Origin: Bordetella ansorpii
Lineage (GTDB): Bacteria; Pseudomonadota; Gammaproteobacteria; Burkholderiales; Burkholderiaceae_B
Direction of reading: 5' to 3'
DNA: 64,000 nucleotides
NCBI RefSeq assembly: GCF_900078705.1
Contig: NZ_FKIF01000002.1
Span: forward strand, 1,054,001 to 1,118,000
Shown: piece after piece, positions 30,377 to 39,531 of the stretch
Layout of the letters: every line of letters starts with the position of its first letter
Position numbering within the stretch: position 1 is the stretch's first letter
The notes under the pieces: generated by a model
Told to the model about the DNA's origin: nothing
The model's input: the letters and a program-made list of their open reading frames with translations, nothing else
The model's database searches: none
Made by a program: the position numbers and the translations under genes

Positions 30377-30402
30377 GTATCGGGCATGAATCGTTACATT
30401 TA
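30377..30402 (-). promoter_or_regulatory. Sigma-28 (FliA)-type flagellar promoter for cheD
   Basis: On the minus strand, TAAA (30402-30399) is followed by 14 bases and then CCCGATAC (30384-30377). The known sigma-28 pattern is TAAA-N15-GCCGATAA, so the -10 matches at six of eight positions and the spacing is one base short. It lies 33 bases upstream of the cheD start, and no better promoter was seen in the 151-base gap after ftsX. Confidence 0.6.
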
Positions 30403-30494
30403 TAACAGTTTACAGCTCAAATGTTGCAATACGCCCATCCGATGGGTCCACTGTACCCTGCCATGTGCCAAGTCTGATCTTCCGAACAACGAGC

Positions 30495-31403
30495 TTAAAA
30501 GCGCGTACTACGCGTGACTGACCAGCGGGCCGACAGGGCACCCAATATTCCGGCGGCCACGACGGCCAGCAGCAGCATCGGCGCCCCGGGAAGGTGCAAC
30601 GCGAACTCGGCGCCATAGCTGTTGGCCAGGCCCAGCAGGGCGTCGTTCAGCGGCGCCAGGGCGATGGCGGCCGCGCCGACGGCCAGCAGGGCGGCCAGCG
30701 CGCCCGTCAGGGCGCCCAGATAGAGAAAGGGCCGGCGCACGAAGGCCTCGGTGGCGCCCACCAGGCGTGCCACGGCGATTTCCTCGCGCTGCGTCATGGC
30801 CTGCAGCCGCACGGTGTTGAACACCGTGGCCAGCACCACCACCGCCACGCAGATCGCCAGGAAGACCAGGCCGATGCGGGCAAAGCGCAGGATGGCTTCC
30901 AGCCGCTGCACCCAGGCGCTGTCCAGTTGCACCTGGTCGACGTGATCCCAGGTGCGCCATTGCCTGGCGAGCGTGTCGGCGCGTTGCGCCAGGTCGCTGC
31001 CGTCGGCCAGGGTGGCGACCACGGCGTCGGGCAGGGGATTGCCCTGCAGCACGGCCAGGGCCTCTTGCCAGGCCGGATTGCTGCGCAACTGCTCCAGCGC
31101 CTGGCCGCGCGGCACGACGCGCACCGCCGCGACCTGGTCGCCGAACTCGCCGCCGATGCGCTTGGCCACGGCGGCGGCCGCGGTGGCGGGGGCGCCGGGC
31201 TGCATGAAGACGGTAAGTTCCGGCGCCACCGATACCTGGCGCGCCACGGGCTGCACCGACACCAGGATGGCCGCGCCCAGCAGGGGCAGGGCCAGCGCCA
31301 GCGCCATCACCAGCAGGTTGGCCAGTGAAGAGAACGGCTGTTTCGCCAGGCGGCGCAGCGTGATGGTCAGGGCGTAGCGGTGTTGCCGCAGCAGGGCGTT
31401 CAT
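30495..31403 (-). CDS. ftsX: Cell division protein FtsX
   Basis: The 302-residue inner-membrane protein has the FtsX layout: a basic N-terminus (RQHRYALTITLRRLAKQPFS), a first membrane helix (LANLLVMALALALPLLGAAI), a large periplasmic loop (about 55-170), and three more helices toward the C-terminus (LVFLAICVAVVVLATVFNTV and following). With FtsE it forms the ABC-like complex that activates peptidoglycan hydrolases at the division site. Its start overlaps the ftsE stop by four bases. Confidence 0.95.
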   Translation of the reverse strand: MNALLRQHRYALTITLRRLAKQPFSSLANLLVMALALALPLLGAAILVSVQPVARQVSVAPELTVFMQPGAPATAAAAVAKRIGGEFGDQVAAVRVVPRGQALEQLRSNPAWQEALAVLQGNPLPDAVVATLADGSDLAQRADTLARQWRTWDHVDQVQLDSAWVQRLEAILRFARIGLVFLAICVAVVVLATVFNTVRLQAMTQREEIAVARLVGATEAFVRRPFLYLGALTGALAALLAVGAAAIALAPLNDALLGLANSYGAEFALHLPGAPMLLLAVVAAGILGALSARWSVTRSTRF

Positions 31404-32071
31404 GCGTGGCCTCCGTGCGAATCCTGGAACTTGCCCGGTTCGACCAGCAGCATGCGGGTGGCGTACGCGGCCATCAGGGCCTGGTCGTGCGAGGCGATCA
31501 GGGTGGTGACGCCGACGCGGTTGAAGTCGCGGAACACGTTCATGATGCGTTGCGCGTTGCCGTGATCGAGGTTTGCGGTGGGCTCGTCGGCGATCAGGAT
31601 GGCGGGGCGGTTGACGATGGCCCGCGCGATGGCCAGGCGCTGCTGCTCGCCGCCCGACAGTTCGATCGGATTGAGGTCTTCCTTGCCCGCCAGGCCGACC
31701 TTGTCCAGGGCGGCGCGGGCGCGGGCGCTGGCCGACTCGCCCGGATGGCCCAGCACCGCCAGCGGCAGCATGACGTTCTGCAGTGCGCTGCGGTCGAACA
31801 ACAGGTGGGTGTCCTGCAGGATGACGCCGACGGCGCGCCGCAGATAGGGCCGTTCGCGGGCCGACAGCTTGTCCAGTCTCTGGCCGTTGACCTGGATGGA
31901 GCCGCGCGACGGCGGCTCCAGCCCGCCGATCAGTTTCAGCAAGGTGGATTTGCCGGCGCCCGAGGGCCCCGACACGAAGACGAATTCACCGGCCGAGACC
32001 CGGAAATTGATGTCGGCCAGAATGTTGCGGCCGCGTCCGTACGATTTGAAGACGTGCTGGAATTCGATCAT
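31400..32071 (-). CDS. ftsE: Cell division ATP-binding protein FtsE
   Basis: The 223-residue ABC ATPase has Walker [10 protein letters not shown] (near 36-44), signature [16 protein letters not shown] and Walker [13 protein letters not shown]. It begins [14 protein letters not shown], as FtsE normally does. The frame is open upstream to 32161, but the ATG at 32071 matches the family. It overlaps ftsX (ATGA) and works with it in division. No ftsY precedes it, unlike in E. coli. Confidence 0.96.
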   Translation of the reverse strand: MIEFQHVFKSYGRGRNILADINFRVSAGEFVFVSGPSGAGKSTLLKLIGGLEPPSRGSIQVNGQRLDKLSARERPYLRRAVGVILQDTHLLFDRSALQNVMLPLAVLGHPGESASARARAALDKVGLAGKEDLNPIELSGGEQQRLAIARAIVNRPAILIADEPTANLDHGNAQRIMNVFRDFNRVGVTTLIASHDQALMAAYATRMLLVEPGKFQDSHGGHA

Positions 32072-32329
32072 GGCGGGGCAGGAGTGAAGCAGCAATAGTA
32101 ACTCGCCCCGGCGCTGCCCCGCAGCGTTCCGAGCCTCACGCGGTGCACCAACAAAGTGCATCGATATGACGTGAAACGTGCGCCAAGATCATATATATGT
32201 CCCCGATTCGGATCGTTTGTGCAAAGGGATTTCCCCCATGTCCCCAAATTTGTCCAAACGCTACCATCGCCGCAAGCGTGAGGCCTACCAGGCCCGCGCA
32301 GCAGTCGCACCTTACACGGGAGATCGAAC

Positions 32330-33346
32330 ATGAAAGTATTGAAACTGGCCGCTGTCGGCGCAGCCCTCTTCGCCGCCGCCTCGGCCGCGCACGCGGGCGC
32401 GACGTTCGACAACGTCAAAAAGAAAGGCTTCGTCCAGTGCGGAGTTTCCACCGGCATCTCCGGCTTTTCCATGGCCGACAGCAAGGGTACGTGGCAGGGC
32501 ATCGACGTGGACATGTGCCGCGCCATCGCTGCCACGATGTTCAATGACGCCAGCAAGTTCAAGGTCACCCCGCTGAACACGCAGCAGCGCTTCACCGCCC
32601 TGCAGTCCGGCGAAATCGACGTGCTGACCCGCAACACCACCCAGACGCTGACTCGCGACACGACGCTGGGCCTGATCGGCGCGGGCGTGAACTACTACGA
32701 CAGCCAGGGCGTCATGGTCTCGAAGGACCTGGGCGTCAAGAGCGCGAAGGAACTGAACGGCGCCACCATCTGCGTGCAGCCGGGCACCACCACCGAACTG
32801 AACCTGGCAGACTGGTTCCGTGGCCAGAAGATCGAATTCAAGCCGGTCGTGATCGACAAGTTCGACGAAATCGTGCGTGCCTTCTCGGCTGGCCGTTGCG
32901 ATGCCTTCACCACCGACAAGTCGCAGCTGGCCTCGGTGCGCACCACGCTGACCGATCCCGACAAGTACGTCATCCTGCCGGAAGACTTCTCGAAAGAGCC
33001 GCTGGGCCCCATGGTCCGCCAGGGCGACGAGCAGTGGTTCAACGTGGTCCGCTGGGCGCTGAACGTGCAGCTGGAAGCCGAGGAATACGGCATCACGTCG
33101 AAGAACGTCGACGACATGGCCAAGAGCTCCAACCCCAACATCCAGCGCATCCTGGGCACGACCCCGGGCATGGGCAAGAACCTGGGCGTGGACGACAAGT
33201 GGGCCTACAACATCATCAAGCAAGTGGGCAACTACGGTGAAGTCTTCGAACGCACCCTGGGCAAGGGCAGCGCGATGAAGCTCGAACGCGGCCTGAATGC
33301 CTCGTACAAGCAGGGCGGCATCATGTACGGCTGGCCGGTGCGCTAA
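32330..33346 (+). CDS. aapJ: General amino acid ABC transporter, periplasmic binding protein
   Basis: The 338-residue protein has a clear signal peptide (KLAAVGAALFAAASAAHA, cleavage near residue 23). The binding-protein-family-3 fold carries GVSTGISGFSMADSKGTWQG, GIDVDMCRAIAATMF and VMVSKDLGVKSAKELNGA. It fits the AapJ/BztA class, which binds glutamate, aspartate and a broad range of L-amino acids. It leads a four-gene operon (two permeases and an ATPase follow). The 258-base gap before it, shared with divergent ftsE, must contain promoters in both directions, but none is clear-cut. Confidence 0.92.
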   Translation: MKVLKLAAVGAALFAAASAAHAGATFDNVKKKGFVQCGVSTGISGFSMADSKGTWQGIDVDMCRAIAATMFNDASKFKVTPLNTQQRFTALQSGEIDVLTRNTTQTLTRDTTLGLIGAGVNYYDSQGVMVSKDLGVKSAKELNGATICVQPGTTTELNLADWFRGQKIEFKPVVIDKFDEIVRAFSAGRCDAFTTDKSQLASVRTTLTDPDKYVILPEDFSKEPLGPMVRQGDEQWFNVVRWALNVQLEAEEYGITSKNVDDMAKSSNPNIQRILGTTPGMGKNLGVDDKWAYNIIKQVGNYGEVFERTLGKGSAMKLERGLNASYKQGGIMYGWPVR

Positions 33347-33426
33347 GCCGAGCCAGACCGCCTGCCGCGCCATGCCCCTGGGGGCGAGCGCGGCCCCGCC
33401 TCGCGGCGGGCATGGCAGGCGCAAGA

Positions 33427-33455
33427 GCGAAGGCGGCGCACGACGCCGCCTTCGC
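33427..33455 (+). other. Intercistronic hairpin between aapJ and aapQ
   Basis: GCGAAGGCGGCG (33427-33438) and CGCCGCCTTCGC (33444-33455) form a perfect 12-bp stem with a five-base loop and no T-tract. A second stem (GCCATGCCC at 33369-33377 with GGGCATGGC at 33408-33416) precedes it. Such hairpins after binding-protein genes often stabilise the upstream mRNA and reduce read-through. That is the probable role, keeping aapJ more abundant than the permeases. Confidence 0.65.
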
Positions 33456-33485
33456 CGTGTTGTCCGATCTTTATAGAAGCACATC

Positions 33486-34676
33486 ATGGCAACTTCCCCT
33501 AAAAGCCCCCCTGTGGCGGCCCCCGTGCGACGCCTGAGCTGGAACGATCCCGGCACGCGCGCGGTGATCTACCAGGTCGTCGCCCTGGGCCTCGTCGCCC
33601 TGGCCGTCTGGTTCCTGGTGTCGAACACGCTGCACAACCTGGCGCAACGCAACATCGCCACCGGCTTCGCATTCCTGAGCCGTGAGGCGGGCTTCGCCAT
33701 CGGCGAAACCTCCGTCGCGTATTCGCCCGCGGATTCCTATGGCCGCGCCATCTGGGTTGGCCTGCTGAACACGCTGCGCGTGGCGGTGCTGGGCATCATC
33801 CTGGCTACCCTTCTCGGCACGCTGATCGGCATCGCCCGGCTGTCCAAGAACTGGCTCATTTCCAAGCTCGCCTCGATCTACGTCGAGGTGATGCGCAACA
33901 TTCCGCTGCTGCTGCAGCTGTTCTTCTGGTACTCGATCATCACGGAAAGCATGCCGGGACCGCGCCAGGCGCACAACCCGCTGCCCGGGGTGTTCATCTC
34001 CAACCGCGGCCTGAAAGTGCCCAGCCTGCAGGGCGATTCGTTCGACTGGATACTGGTCGGCGTGGTGGTGGCGATCGTCGCCATCGTGCTGGCGCAGCGC
34101 TGGGGCAACAAGCGCCAGCAGGCCACGGGGCGTCCGTTCCCGCTGGGCCGCTGGGCCATCGCCTTCCTCATCGGTTTCCCGGTGCTGGGCTGGCTGGTCA
34201 GCGGCGCCTCGCTGGCGCTGGACGTGCCCGAGCTGCGCGGCTTCAACTTCGTGGGCGGCTGGACGCTGTCGCCCGAGTTCTCCGCGCTGCTGGCCGGCCT
34301 GGTGATCTACACCTCGGCCTTCGTGGCCGAAGTGGTGCGATCCGGCGTGCAGGCCGTCAACAACGGCCAGTGGGAAGCGGCCGGCTCGCTGGGCCTGCGC
34401 CGCGGCCTGGTGCTGCGCCTGGTGGTGCTGCCGCAGGCGCTGCGCGTGATCATCCCGCCGATGACCAGCCAGTATCTCAACCTGACCAAGAACAGCTCGC
34501 TGGCCGTGGCCATCGGCTATCCGGACATCGTCTCGGTGGTCAACACCACGTTGAACCAGACGGGCCAGGCCATCGAGGGCATCCTCATCATCATGGCGGC
34601 GTATCTCACCGTCAGCCTGTCGATCTCGATTTTCATGAACTGGTACAACAAGCGCATCGCGCTGGTGGAGCGTTGA
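33486..34676 (+). CDS. aapQ: General amino acid ABC transporter permease (AapQ/BztB-like)
   Basis: The 396-residue permease is longer than ordinary family-3 permeases, as expected for AapQ. It has an N-terminal helix (VIYQVVALGLVALAVWFLV), a conserved motif GLLNTLRVAVLGIILATLLG, an insert with extra helices (about 175-250), and the EAA loop EAAGSLGLRRGLVLRLVVLP near the C-terminus. It forms the membrane channel with the next permease. It lies 139 bases after aapJ, across the hairpins described. Confidence 0.93.
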   Translation: MATSPKSPPVAAPVRRLSWNDPGTRAVIYQVVALGLVALAVWFLVSNTLHNLAQRNIATGFAFLSREAGFAIGETSVAYSPADSYGRAIWVGLLNTLRVAVLGIILATLLGTLIGIARLSKNWLISKLASIYVEVMRNIPLLLQLFFWYSIITESMPGPRQAHNPLPGVFISNRGLKVPSLQGDSFDWILVGVVVAIVAIVLAQRWGNKRQQATGRPFPLGRWAIAFLIGFPVLGWLVSGASLALDVPELRGFNFVGGWTLSPEFSALLAGLVIYTSAFVAEVVRSGVQAVNNGQWEAAGSLGLRRGLVLRLVVLPQALRVIIPPMTSQYLNLTKNSSLAVAIGYPDIVSVVNTTLNQTGQAIEGILIIMAAYLTVSLSISIFMNWYNKRIALVER

Positions 34677-34715
34677 CATGAAGGCCCACCCCTACGCGCT
34701 GACGCGCGCTCCCCA

Positions 34716-34761
34716 GGGGGCGACGCAGGCGGACCGGCAAAGCCGGATCCGCGGCGTCCCC
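34716..34761. repeat. Palindromic intergenic element between aapQ and aapM
   Basis: An outer block (GGGGGCGACGC, 34716-34726, with GCGTCCCC, 34754-34761) encloses an inner stem, GCGGACCGGC (34729-34738) with GCCGGATCCGC (34742-34752) around AAA. The gap from 34677 to 34820 is unusually long for two permease genes of one operon. A 48-codon frame runs through it from ATG 34678 to a TGA that overlaps the aapM start. It does not resemble a known protein and could be a leader or chance. Confidence 0.55.
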
Positions 34762-34820
34762 GATCGAGGCGCACCGGTTTCATATGCCGCGGGTGCTGCT
34801 TGGCTGCATGAGACGCTGAC

Positions 34821-35921
34821 ATGAGCAATACCATACACACTCCCACCGAAGCGTTGCCTGCGCCGTCCAACCAGGTCGGCGCATGGGCCTGGATCAAGTC
34901 CAGCCTGTTCTCGTCGCCCCTGAACATCCTGCTGACGGTCCTGTCGGTCTGGCTGATCCTGATGGCCGTGCCGGCACTGGTCGAATGGGCGCTGATCAAG
35001 GCCGACTTCAACGCAACGACGGCGGCCGAGTGCCGCGCCACCACCGGCGCGTGCTGGGCCTTCATCGCAGAGAAGCATCGCCTGATCCTCTTCGGCACAT
35101 ATCCGTACGACGAACAGTGGCGTCCGCTGCTGGCCACCATCGTCCTGATCGCGGTCATCGTCTGCAGCGGGATGCGCCGGTTCTGGAACATCGCGCTGCC
35201 CATCATCTGGACGATCGGCCTCACGCTGGTCGGCATCCTGATGTGGGGCGGCGTCTTCGGCCTGGAATACGTCGAGAACGCGCGCTGGGGCGGCCTGCCC
35301 CTGACGCTGATTCTGTCGACCTTCGGCATCGCCTTCGCCTTCCCGCTCGGCGTGTTGCTGGCGCTGGGCCGCCGTTCGCGCATGCCGGCGATCAAGGCGC
35401 TGTGCGTCGTGTACATCGAGCTGATTCGTGGCGTGCCGCTGATCAGCCTGCTGTTCATGTCGTCCGTGATGCTGCCGCTGTTCCTGCCCGAGGGCTATTC
35501 GATCGACAAGCTGCTGCGCGCGCAGATCGCCATCATCATGTTCGCGGCGGCCTACATCGCCGAGACGGTGCGCGGCGGCCTGCAGGCCATCCCGAAGGGG
35601 CAGTACGAGGGCGCGGATTCGCTGGGCCTGTCGTACTGGCAGCAGATGCGCAAGATCATCCTGCCACAGGCGCTGAAGATCGTCATTCCTCCGCTGGTCA
35701 GCATTTTCATCGCGCTGTTCAAGGACACTTCGCTGGTGGTCATCATCGGCATCTTCGACCTGACCCTCGCGGCCAAGGCGGCGTTGTCCGACGCGGCCTG
35801 GCGCGGCTTCAGCACCGAGGCCTACGTGTTCATCTCGCTGATCTACTTCGTCTTCTGCTTCTCGATGTCGAAGTACAGCCAGAAACTTGAAAAGCGGCTG
35901 CAAACCGGCCACGCCAGATAA
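34821..35921 (+). CDS. aapM: General amino acid ABC transporter permease (AapM/BztC-like)
   Basis: This 366-residue permease, the second of the pair, has several membrane helices (NILLTVLSVWLILMAVPALV, PLLATIVLIAVIVCSG, LPIIWTIGLTLVGILMWGGV). The permease core includes LILSTFGIAFAFPLGVLLAL and the EAA loop GADSLGLSYWQQMRKIILPQ. The cytoplasmic N-terminus is longer than in simple polar amino acid permeases, as in AapM. It pairs with aapQ and the ATPase aapP 60 bases downstream. Confidence 0.93.
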   Translation: MSNTIHTPTEALPAPSNQVGAWAWIKSSLFSSPLNILLTVLSVWLILMAVPALVEWALIKADFNATTAAECRATTGACWAFIAEKHRLILFGTYPYDEQWRPLLATIVLIAVIVCSGMRRFWNIALPIIWTIGLTLVGILMWGGVFGLEYVENARWGGLPLTLILSTFGIAFAFPLGVLLALGRRSRMPAIKALCVVYIELIRGVPLISLLFMSSVMLPLFLPEGYSIDKLLRAQIAIIMFAAAYIAETVRGGLQAIPKGQYEGADSLGLSYWQQMRKIILPQALKIVIPPLVSIFIALFKDTSLVVIIGIFDLTLAAKAALSDAAWRGFSTEAYVFISLIYFVFCFSMSKYSQKLEKRLQTGHAR

Positions 35922-35981
35922 AACAATCAAACCGCGCCGCCCCGGGGGCGGCGCGGCCTCAGTCATCACGGGAGTACAGGC

Positions 35982-36722
<741 letters not shown>

Positions 36723-36747
36723 CCCGGTCCTGATCCCAGCATGTCCG

Positions 36748-36785
36748 AGGCCGCCTTGCGTTGTCGTATGGCGGCCTTTTTCTTT
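36748..36785 (+). terminator. Rho-independent terminator after aapP
   Basis: AGGCCGCC (36748-36755) pairs with GGCGGCCT (36770-36777) and runs into TTTTTCTTT. It closes the amino acid transporter operon. The next 200 bases, up to the Bug gene at 36987, are AT-rich (36840-36930) and probably hold that gene's promoter; a TATGCT element lies near 36952. Confidence 0.85.
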
Positions 36786-36986
36786 GCATTCCGATTGCGG
36801 GCCGGCTTGGGCAGATCCTCCCTGGAACCTGCCAACCGGACGCAATTATTGAAAGAAATCGCTGAATTTTCGGCAATGATTTGCCGCAAATTCACGAATA
36901 ATTACCTAAAACCGCCAAAAATGAAAAGAATGCGCGCCTCTGTAACTGAGTTATGCTGGCGCCGCTCATCACTGGAGACCCTGCTC

Positions 36987-38009
36987 ATGTCCCGTCCCGA
37001 CACCCTCCGTTCCACCGCTCGCCGCGCCCTGCTGGGCGGCGTCGTGGCATTGGCCGCCGGCCTGTCCTCGCTGGCCCCGATGGCCGCGCAGGCCGCCGAC
37101 TACCCCAGCAAGCCGCTGCGTTTCATCGTGCCGTATCCTCCCGGCGGTCCGCTGGACACCATGGCGCGCGTGCTGGCCGAGAAGGTGCGGGCCTCGCTGG
37201 GGCAGCCCGTCATCGTCGAGAACAAGGCTGGCGCGGGCGGCAACATCGGCGCCGACCTGATCGCCAAGGCGCAGCCCGACGGCTATACCCTGGGCATGGG
37301 CGCCGTGGCCACGCACGCCATCAACCCGTTCCTGTTCAAGAACCTGCCGTACGATCCGATCAAGGATTTCTCGCCCATCACCATCGTGGCCTCGGTGCCG
37401 AACGTGCTGGTCATGAACCTGGACTTCGCACAGAAGAACGGCATCAAGACGCTGGCCGACCTGATCGAATACGCCAAGAAGAACCCGGGCAAGCTGAACT
37501 ATGGCTCGGGCGGCAACGGCAGCGCCGGCCACCTGTCCGGCGAACTGCTCAAGGCGCGCGCCGGCATCAACGTCGAGCACATTCCTTACCAGGGCGCGGC
37601 TCCGGCCCAGTTGGCGCTGCTGTCGGGCCAGTCCGACTTCATGTTCGACAACCTGGCCGCGTCGGCCGGCCTGATCAAGGACGGCAAGGTCAAGGCGCTG
37701 GCCGTGACCACCGCGCAGCGCTCGTCGCTGCTGCCCGACGTGCCCACCGTGCAGGAAGGCGGCGTGCAGGGCTTCGACCTGGGCACGTGGTTCGGCGTGT
37801 TCACCACCGGCGGCGTGCCGGCGGACGTGGTGGCCAAGCTGAACAAGGCCTACTCCGACGCGATGCACCTGCCCGAGGTGCGCGAGCGCCTGCTGGCCAT
37901 GGGTTCGGAAGCCAAGCCGATGACGGCGCAGGCCTTCGCCGACTTCGTCAAGAAAGAGAAGGACAAGTACCAGGAGATCGTCAAGCTGTCGGGCGCCAGC
38001 CTGAACTGA
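36987..38009 (+). CDS. Bug-family (tripartite tricarboxylate) solute-binding protein
   Basis: The 340-residue protein has a signal peptide (RRALLGGVVALAAGLSSL, cleavage after AAQAA). The Bug fold shows PLRFIVPYPPGGPLDTMARV, GQPVIVENKAGAGGNIGADL, NYGSGGNGSAGHLSGELL and the C-terminal MGSEAKPMTAQAFADFVK. Bug proteins bind carboxylates such as aromatic acids, dicarboxylates or amino acids for TctAB-type permeases, which are absent here. The ATG at 36987 was chosen over an open frame from 36741 that overlaps the aapP terminator. The ligand is unknown. Confidence 0.93.
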   Translation: MSRPDTLRSTARRALLGGVVALAAGLSSLAPMAAQAADYPSKPLRFIVPYPPGGPLDTMARVLAEKVRASLGQPVIVENKAGAGGNIGADLIAKAQPDGYTLGMGAVATHAINPFLFKNLPYDPIKDFSPITIVASVPNVLVMNLDFAQKNGIKTLADLIEYAKKNPGKLNYGSGGNGSAGHLSGELLKARAGINVEHIPYQGAAPAQLALLSGQSDFMFDNLAASAGLIKDGKVKALAVTTAQRSSLLPDVPTVQEGGVQGFDLGTWFGVFTTGGVPADVVAKLNKAYSDAMHLPEVRERLLAMGSEAKPMTAQAFADFVKKEKDKYQEIVKLSGASLN

Positions 38010-38025
38010 CGGGACGACGCCGTCG

Positions 38026-38445
38026 ATGGCCTGGTATCCCTGGCTGCGCGTGCTGCACGTGGCGTTGGCGGCGGCGTGGGTGCTGGGCCTGCTGACGGTG
38101 TCGGCCGCCTGTTTTCCCGCGGCGCAGCCGCAGGCCCCGTCGCGGTTCATGCGGGGGCTGGCGCGCTGGAACGTGCGCGTGACCTGGCCGGCCATGCTGC
38201 TGGCCCTGGCCGTGGGCACCGAGCTGGCGCGCATGGTGGGCTGGTTCGGCCAGCCCTGGCTCGACGCCAAGCTGGGCCTGGTCGCGGTCCTGATCGCGCT
38301 GCAGATCGCCTTGTCCGTGGTGCTGCATCGCCTGCTGCACGTGCAGGGCTACCGCTCGCCGGGCTGGGTGCTGCCCGCCAGCATGGCGGTGTTCATCCTG
38401 GGGCTGGGCGTGTTGATCCTGGCGGCGGTCAAGCCGGCGTTCTGA
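38026..38445 (+). CDS. Small four-helix membrane protein (CopD/HemJ-like)
   Basis: The 139-residue protein is almost entirely hydrophobic with four predicted helices (about 5-25, 52-72, 83-103, 117-137). The histidine in helix 1 (WLRVLHVALAAAWVLGLL) and the lysine in DAKLGLVAVLIALQ match the pattern of the HemJ/CopD-like family, whose HemJ members oxidise protoporphyrinogen. It is short for HemJ and an exact role cannot be assigned. It starts 16 bases after the Bug gene and may be co-transcribed. It ends 51 bases from the convergent catabolic operon. Confidence 0.7.
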   Translation: MAWYPWLRVLHVALAAAWVLGLLTVSAACFPAAQPQAPSRFMRGLARWNVRVTWPAMLLALAVGTELARMVGWFGQPWLDAKLGLVAVLIALQIALSVVLHRLLHVQGYRSPGWVLPASMAVFILGLGVLILAAVKPAF

Positions 38446-38496
38446 CGGCCGGCGCGCCTCGGCGAGCCCGTGCCCGGGCCGCCCGGCGCCATCACA

Positions 38497-39462
38497 TCAG
38501 TTCGGCTGTACGCCTGCCTCCTGGGCCACGCGCTTCCACAGCGCGATTTCCTTGCCGATCAGCGCGGCGAATTCCTCCGGGGTATTGCTCTTGGGCGTGA
38601 TCGACAGGGCCGCGATGCGCTGGCGCACCTCCGGTGCCTGCAGCGCGTCGCGCACGCTGCGCTGCAGCGTCGCGATCACGGCGGGTGGCGTGCCCGCGGG
38701 CGCGAACAGTCCGCTCCACAGCTCCACGTCCATGTCGATGCCGGCCTCCTTCATGGTGGGCACGTCCGGCAGATAGGGCGTGCGCTGCGCCGAGGTGACC
38801 GCCAGCGCGCGCACGCGGCCGCCCTTGATCATCGGCGTGGCCGGACCCGCGTCCACCAGGGTCATGGTGGCGTCGCCGGTGCTGACGGCGGTGATCGAAT
38901 CCATGCTGCCTTTGTAGGGGATGTATTCGAAGTGCGTGCCGGTCTGCTTCTTGAACAGCTCGGTCATCAGTTGGAACGACGCGGCGCTGGCGCTGTAGTT
39001 CGATTTCTTGGGATTGGCCGCCGCATAGGCCTTCAGGCCCTTCAGGGTCGACGTCTCCTTGTTGGCGGACTGCGTCAGAAGGATCAGCGGAAACGTGCCG
39101 ACCAGCGAGATCGGGGCCAGGTCCTTGTCCGGCGCATAGGGCAGCGACTTGTACAGCGCGGGATTGAACGAGATGGGGCCGCTTGCGCCCATCAGCAGCG
39201 TATAGCCGTCGGGCTTCGCCTTGGCCACGTAGGTGGCGCCGACGATGGAAGCCACGCCGGGCTTGTTCTCGACGATGACGGGCTGCTTCAGCGACACCGT
39301 CAGCCTGTCGGCCAGGATGCGGGCCAGGATGTCGTTGGCGCCGCCGGCGCTGTAGCCGACGATGATGGTGATGGGATGCGCGGGAAAGGCTTCCTGCGCC
39401 TGCGCGGCGGTGCCCGCGCAGGTCAGGCCTGCGGCCAGCGCAAGGGTTGCGGGACGGATCAT
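38497..39462 (-). CDS. Bug-family solute-binding protein, last gene of the gentisate operon
   Basis: The 321-residue protein has a signal peptide (ATLALAAGLTCAGTAAQAQ) and the Bug fold, including HPITIIVGYSAGGANDILARI, KQPVIVENKPGVASIVGATY, and the C-terminal TPEEFAALIGKEIALWKRVA. It is probably the periplasmic receptor for the compound that feeds the operon. It is the most distal gene, 69 bases after the ketopantoate reductase-like gene. TctAB-type permease genes are not in the window, so it must work with a permease from elsewhere or as a sensor. Confidence 0.92.
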   Translation of the reverse strand: MIRPATLALAAGLTCAGTAAQAQEAFPAHPITIIVGYSAGGANDILARILADRLTVSLKQPVIVENKPGVASIVGATYVAKAKPDGYTLLMGASGPISFNPALYKSLPYAPDKDLAPISLVGTFPLILLTQSANKETSTLKGLKAYAAANPKKSNYSASAASFQLMTELFKKQTGTHFEYIPYKGSMDSITAVSTGDATMTLVDAGPATPMIKGGRVRALAVTSAQRTPYLPDVPTMKEAGIDMDVELWSGLFAPAGTPPAVIATLQRSVRDALQAPEVRQRIAALSITPKSNTPEEFAALIGKEIALWKRVAQEAGVQPN

Positions 39463-39531
39463 GGTGTTGTCTCCTCGGGTGGGGGGGCGGGCCGTGGCTG
39501 CGGTCTCGTCGCTGCGGGTGGGACGGCGCGG

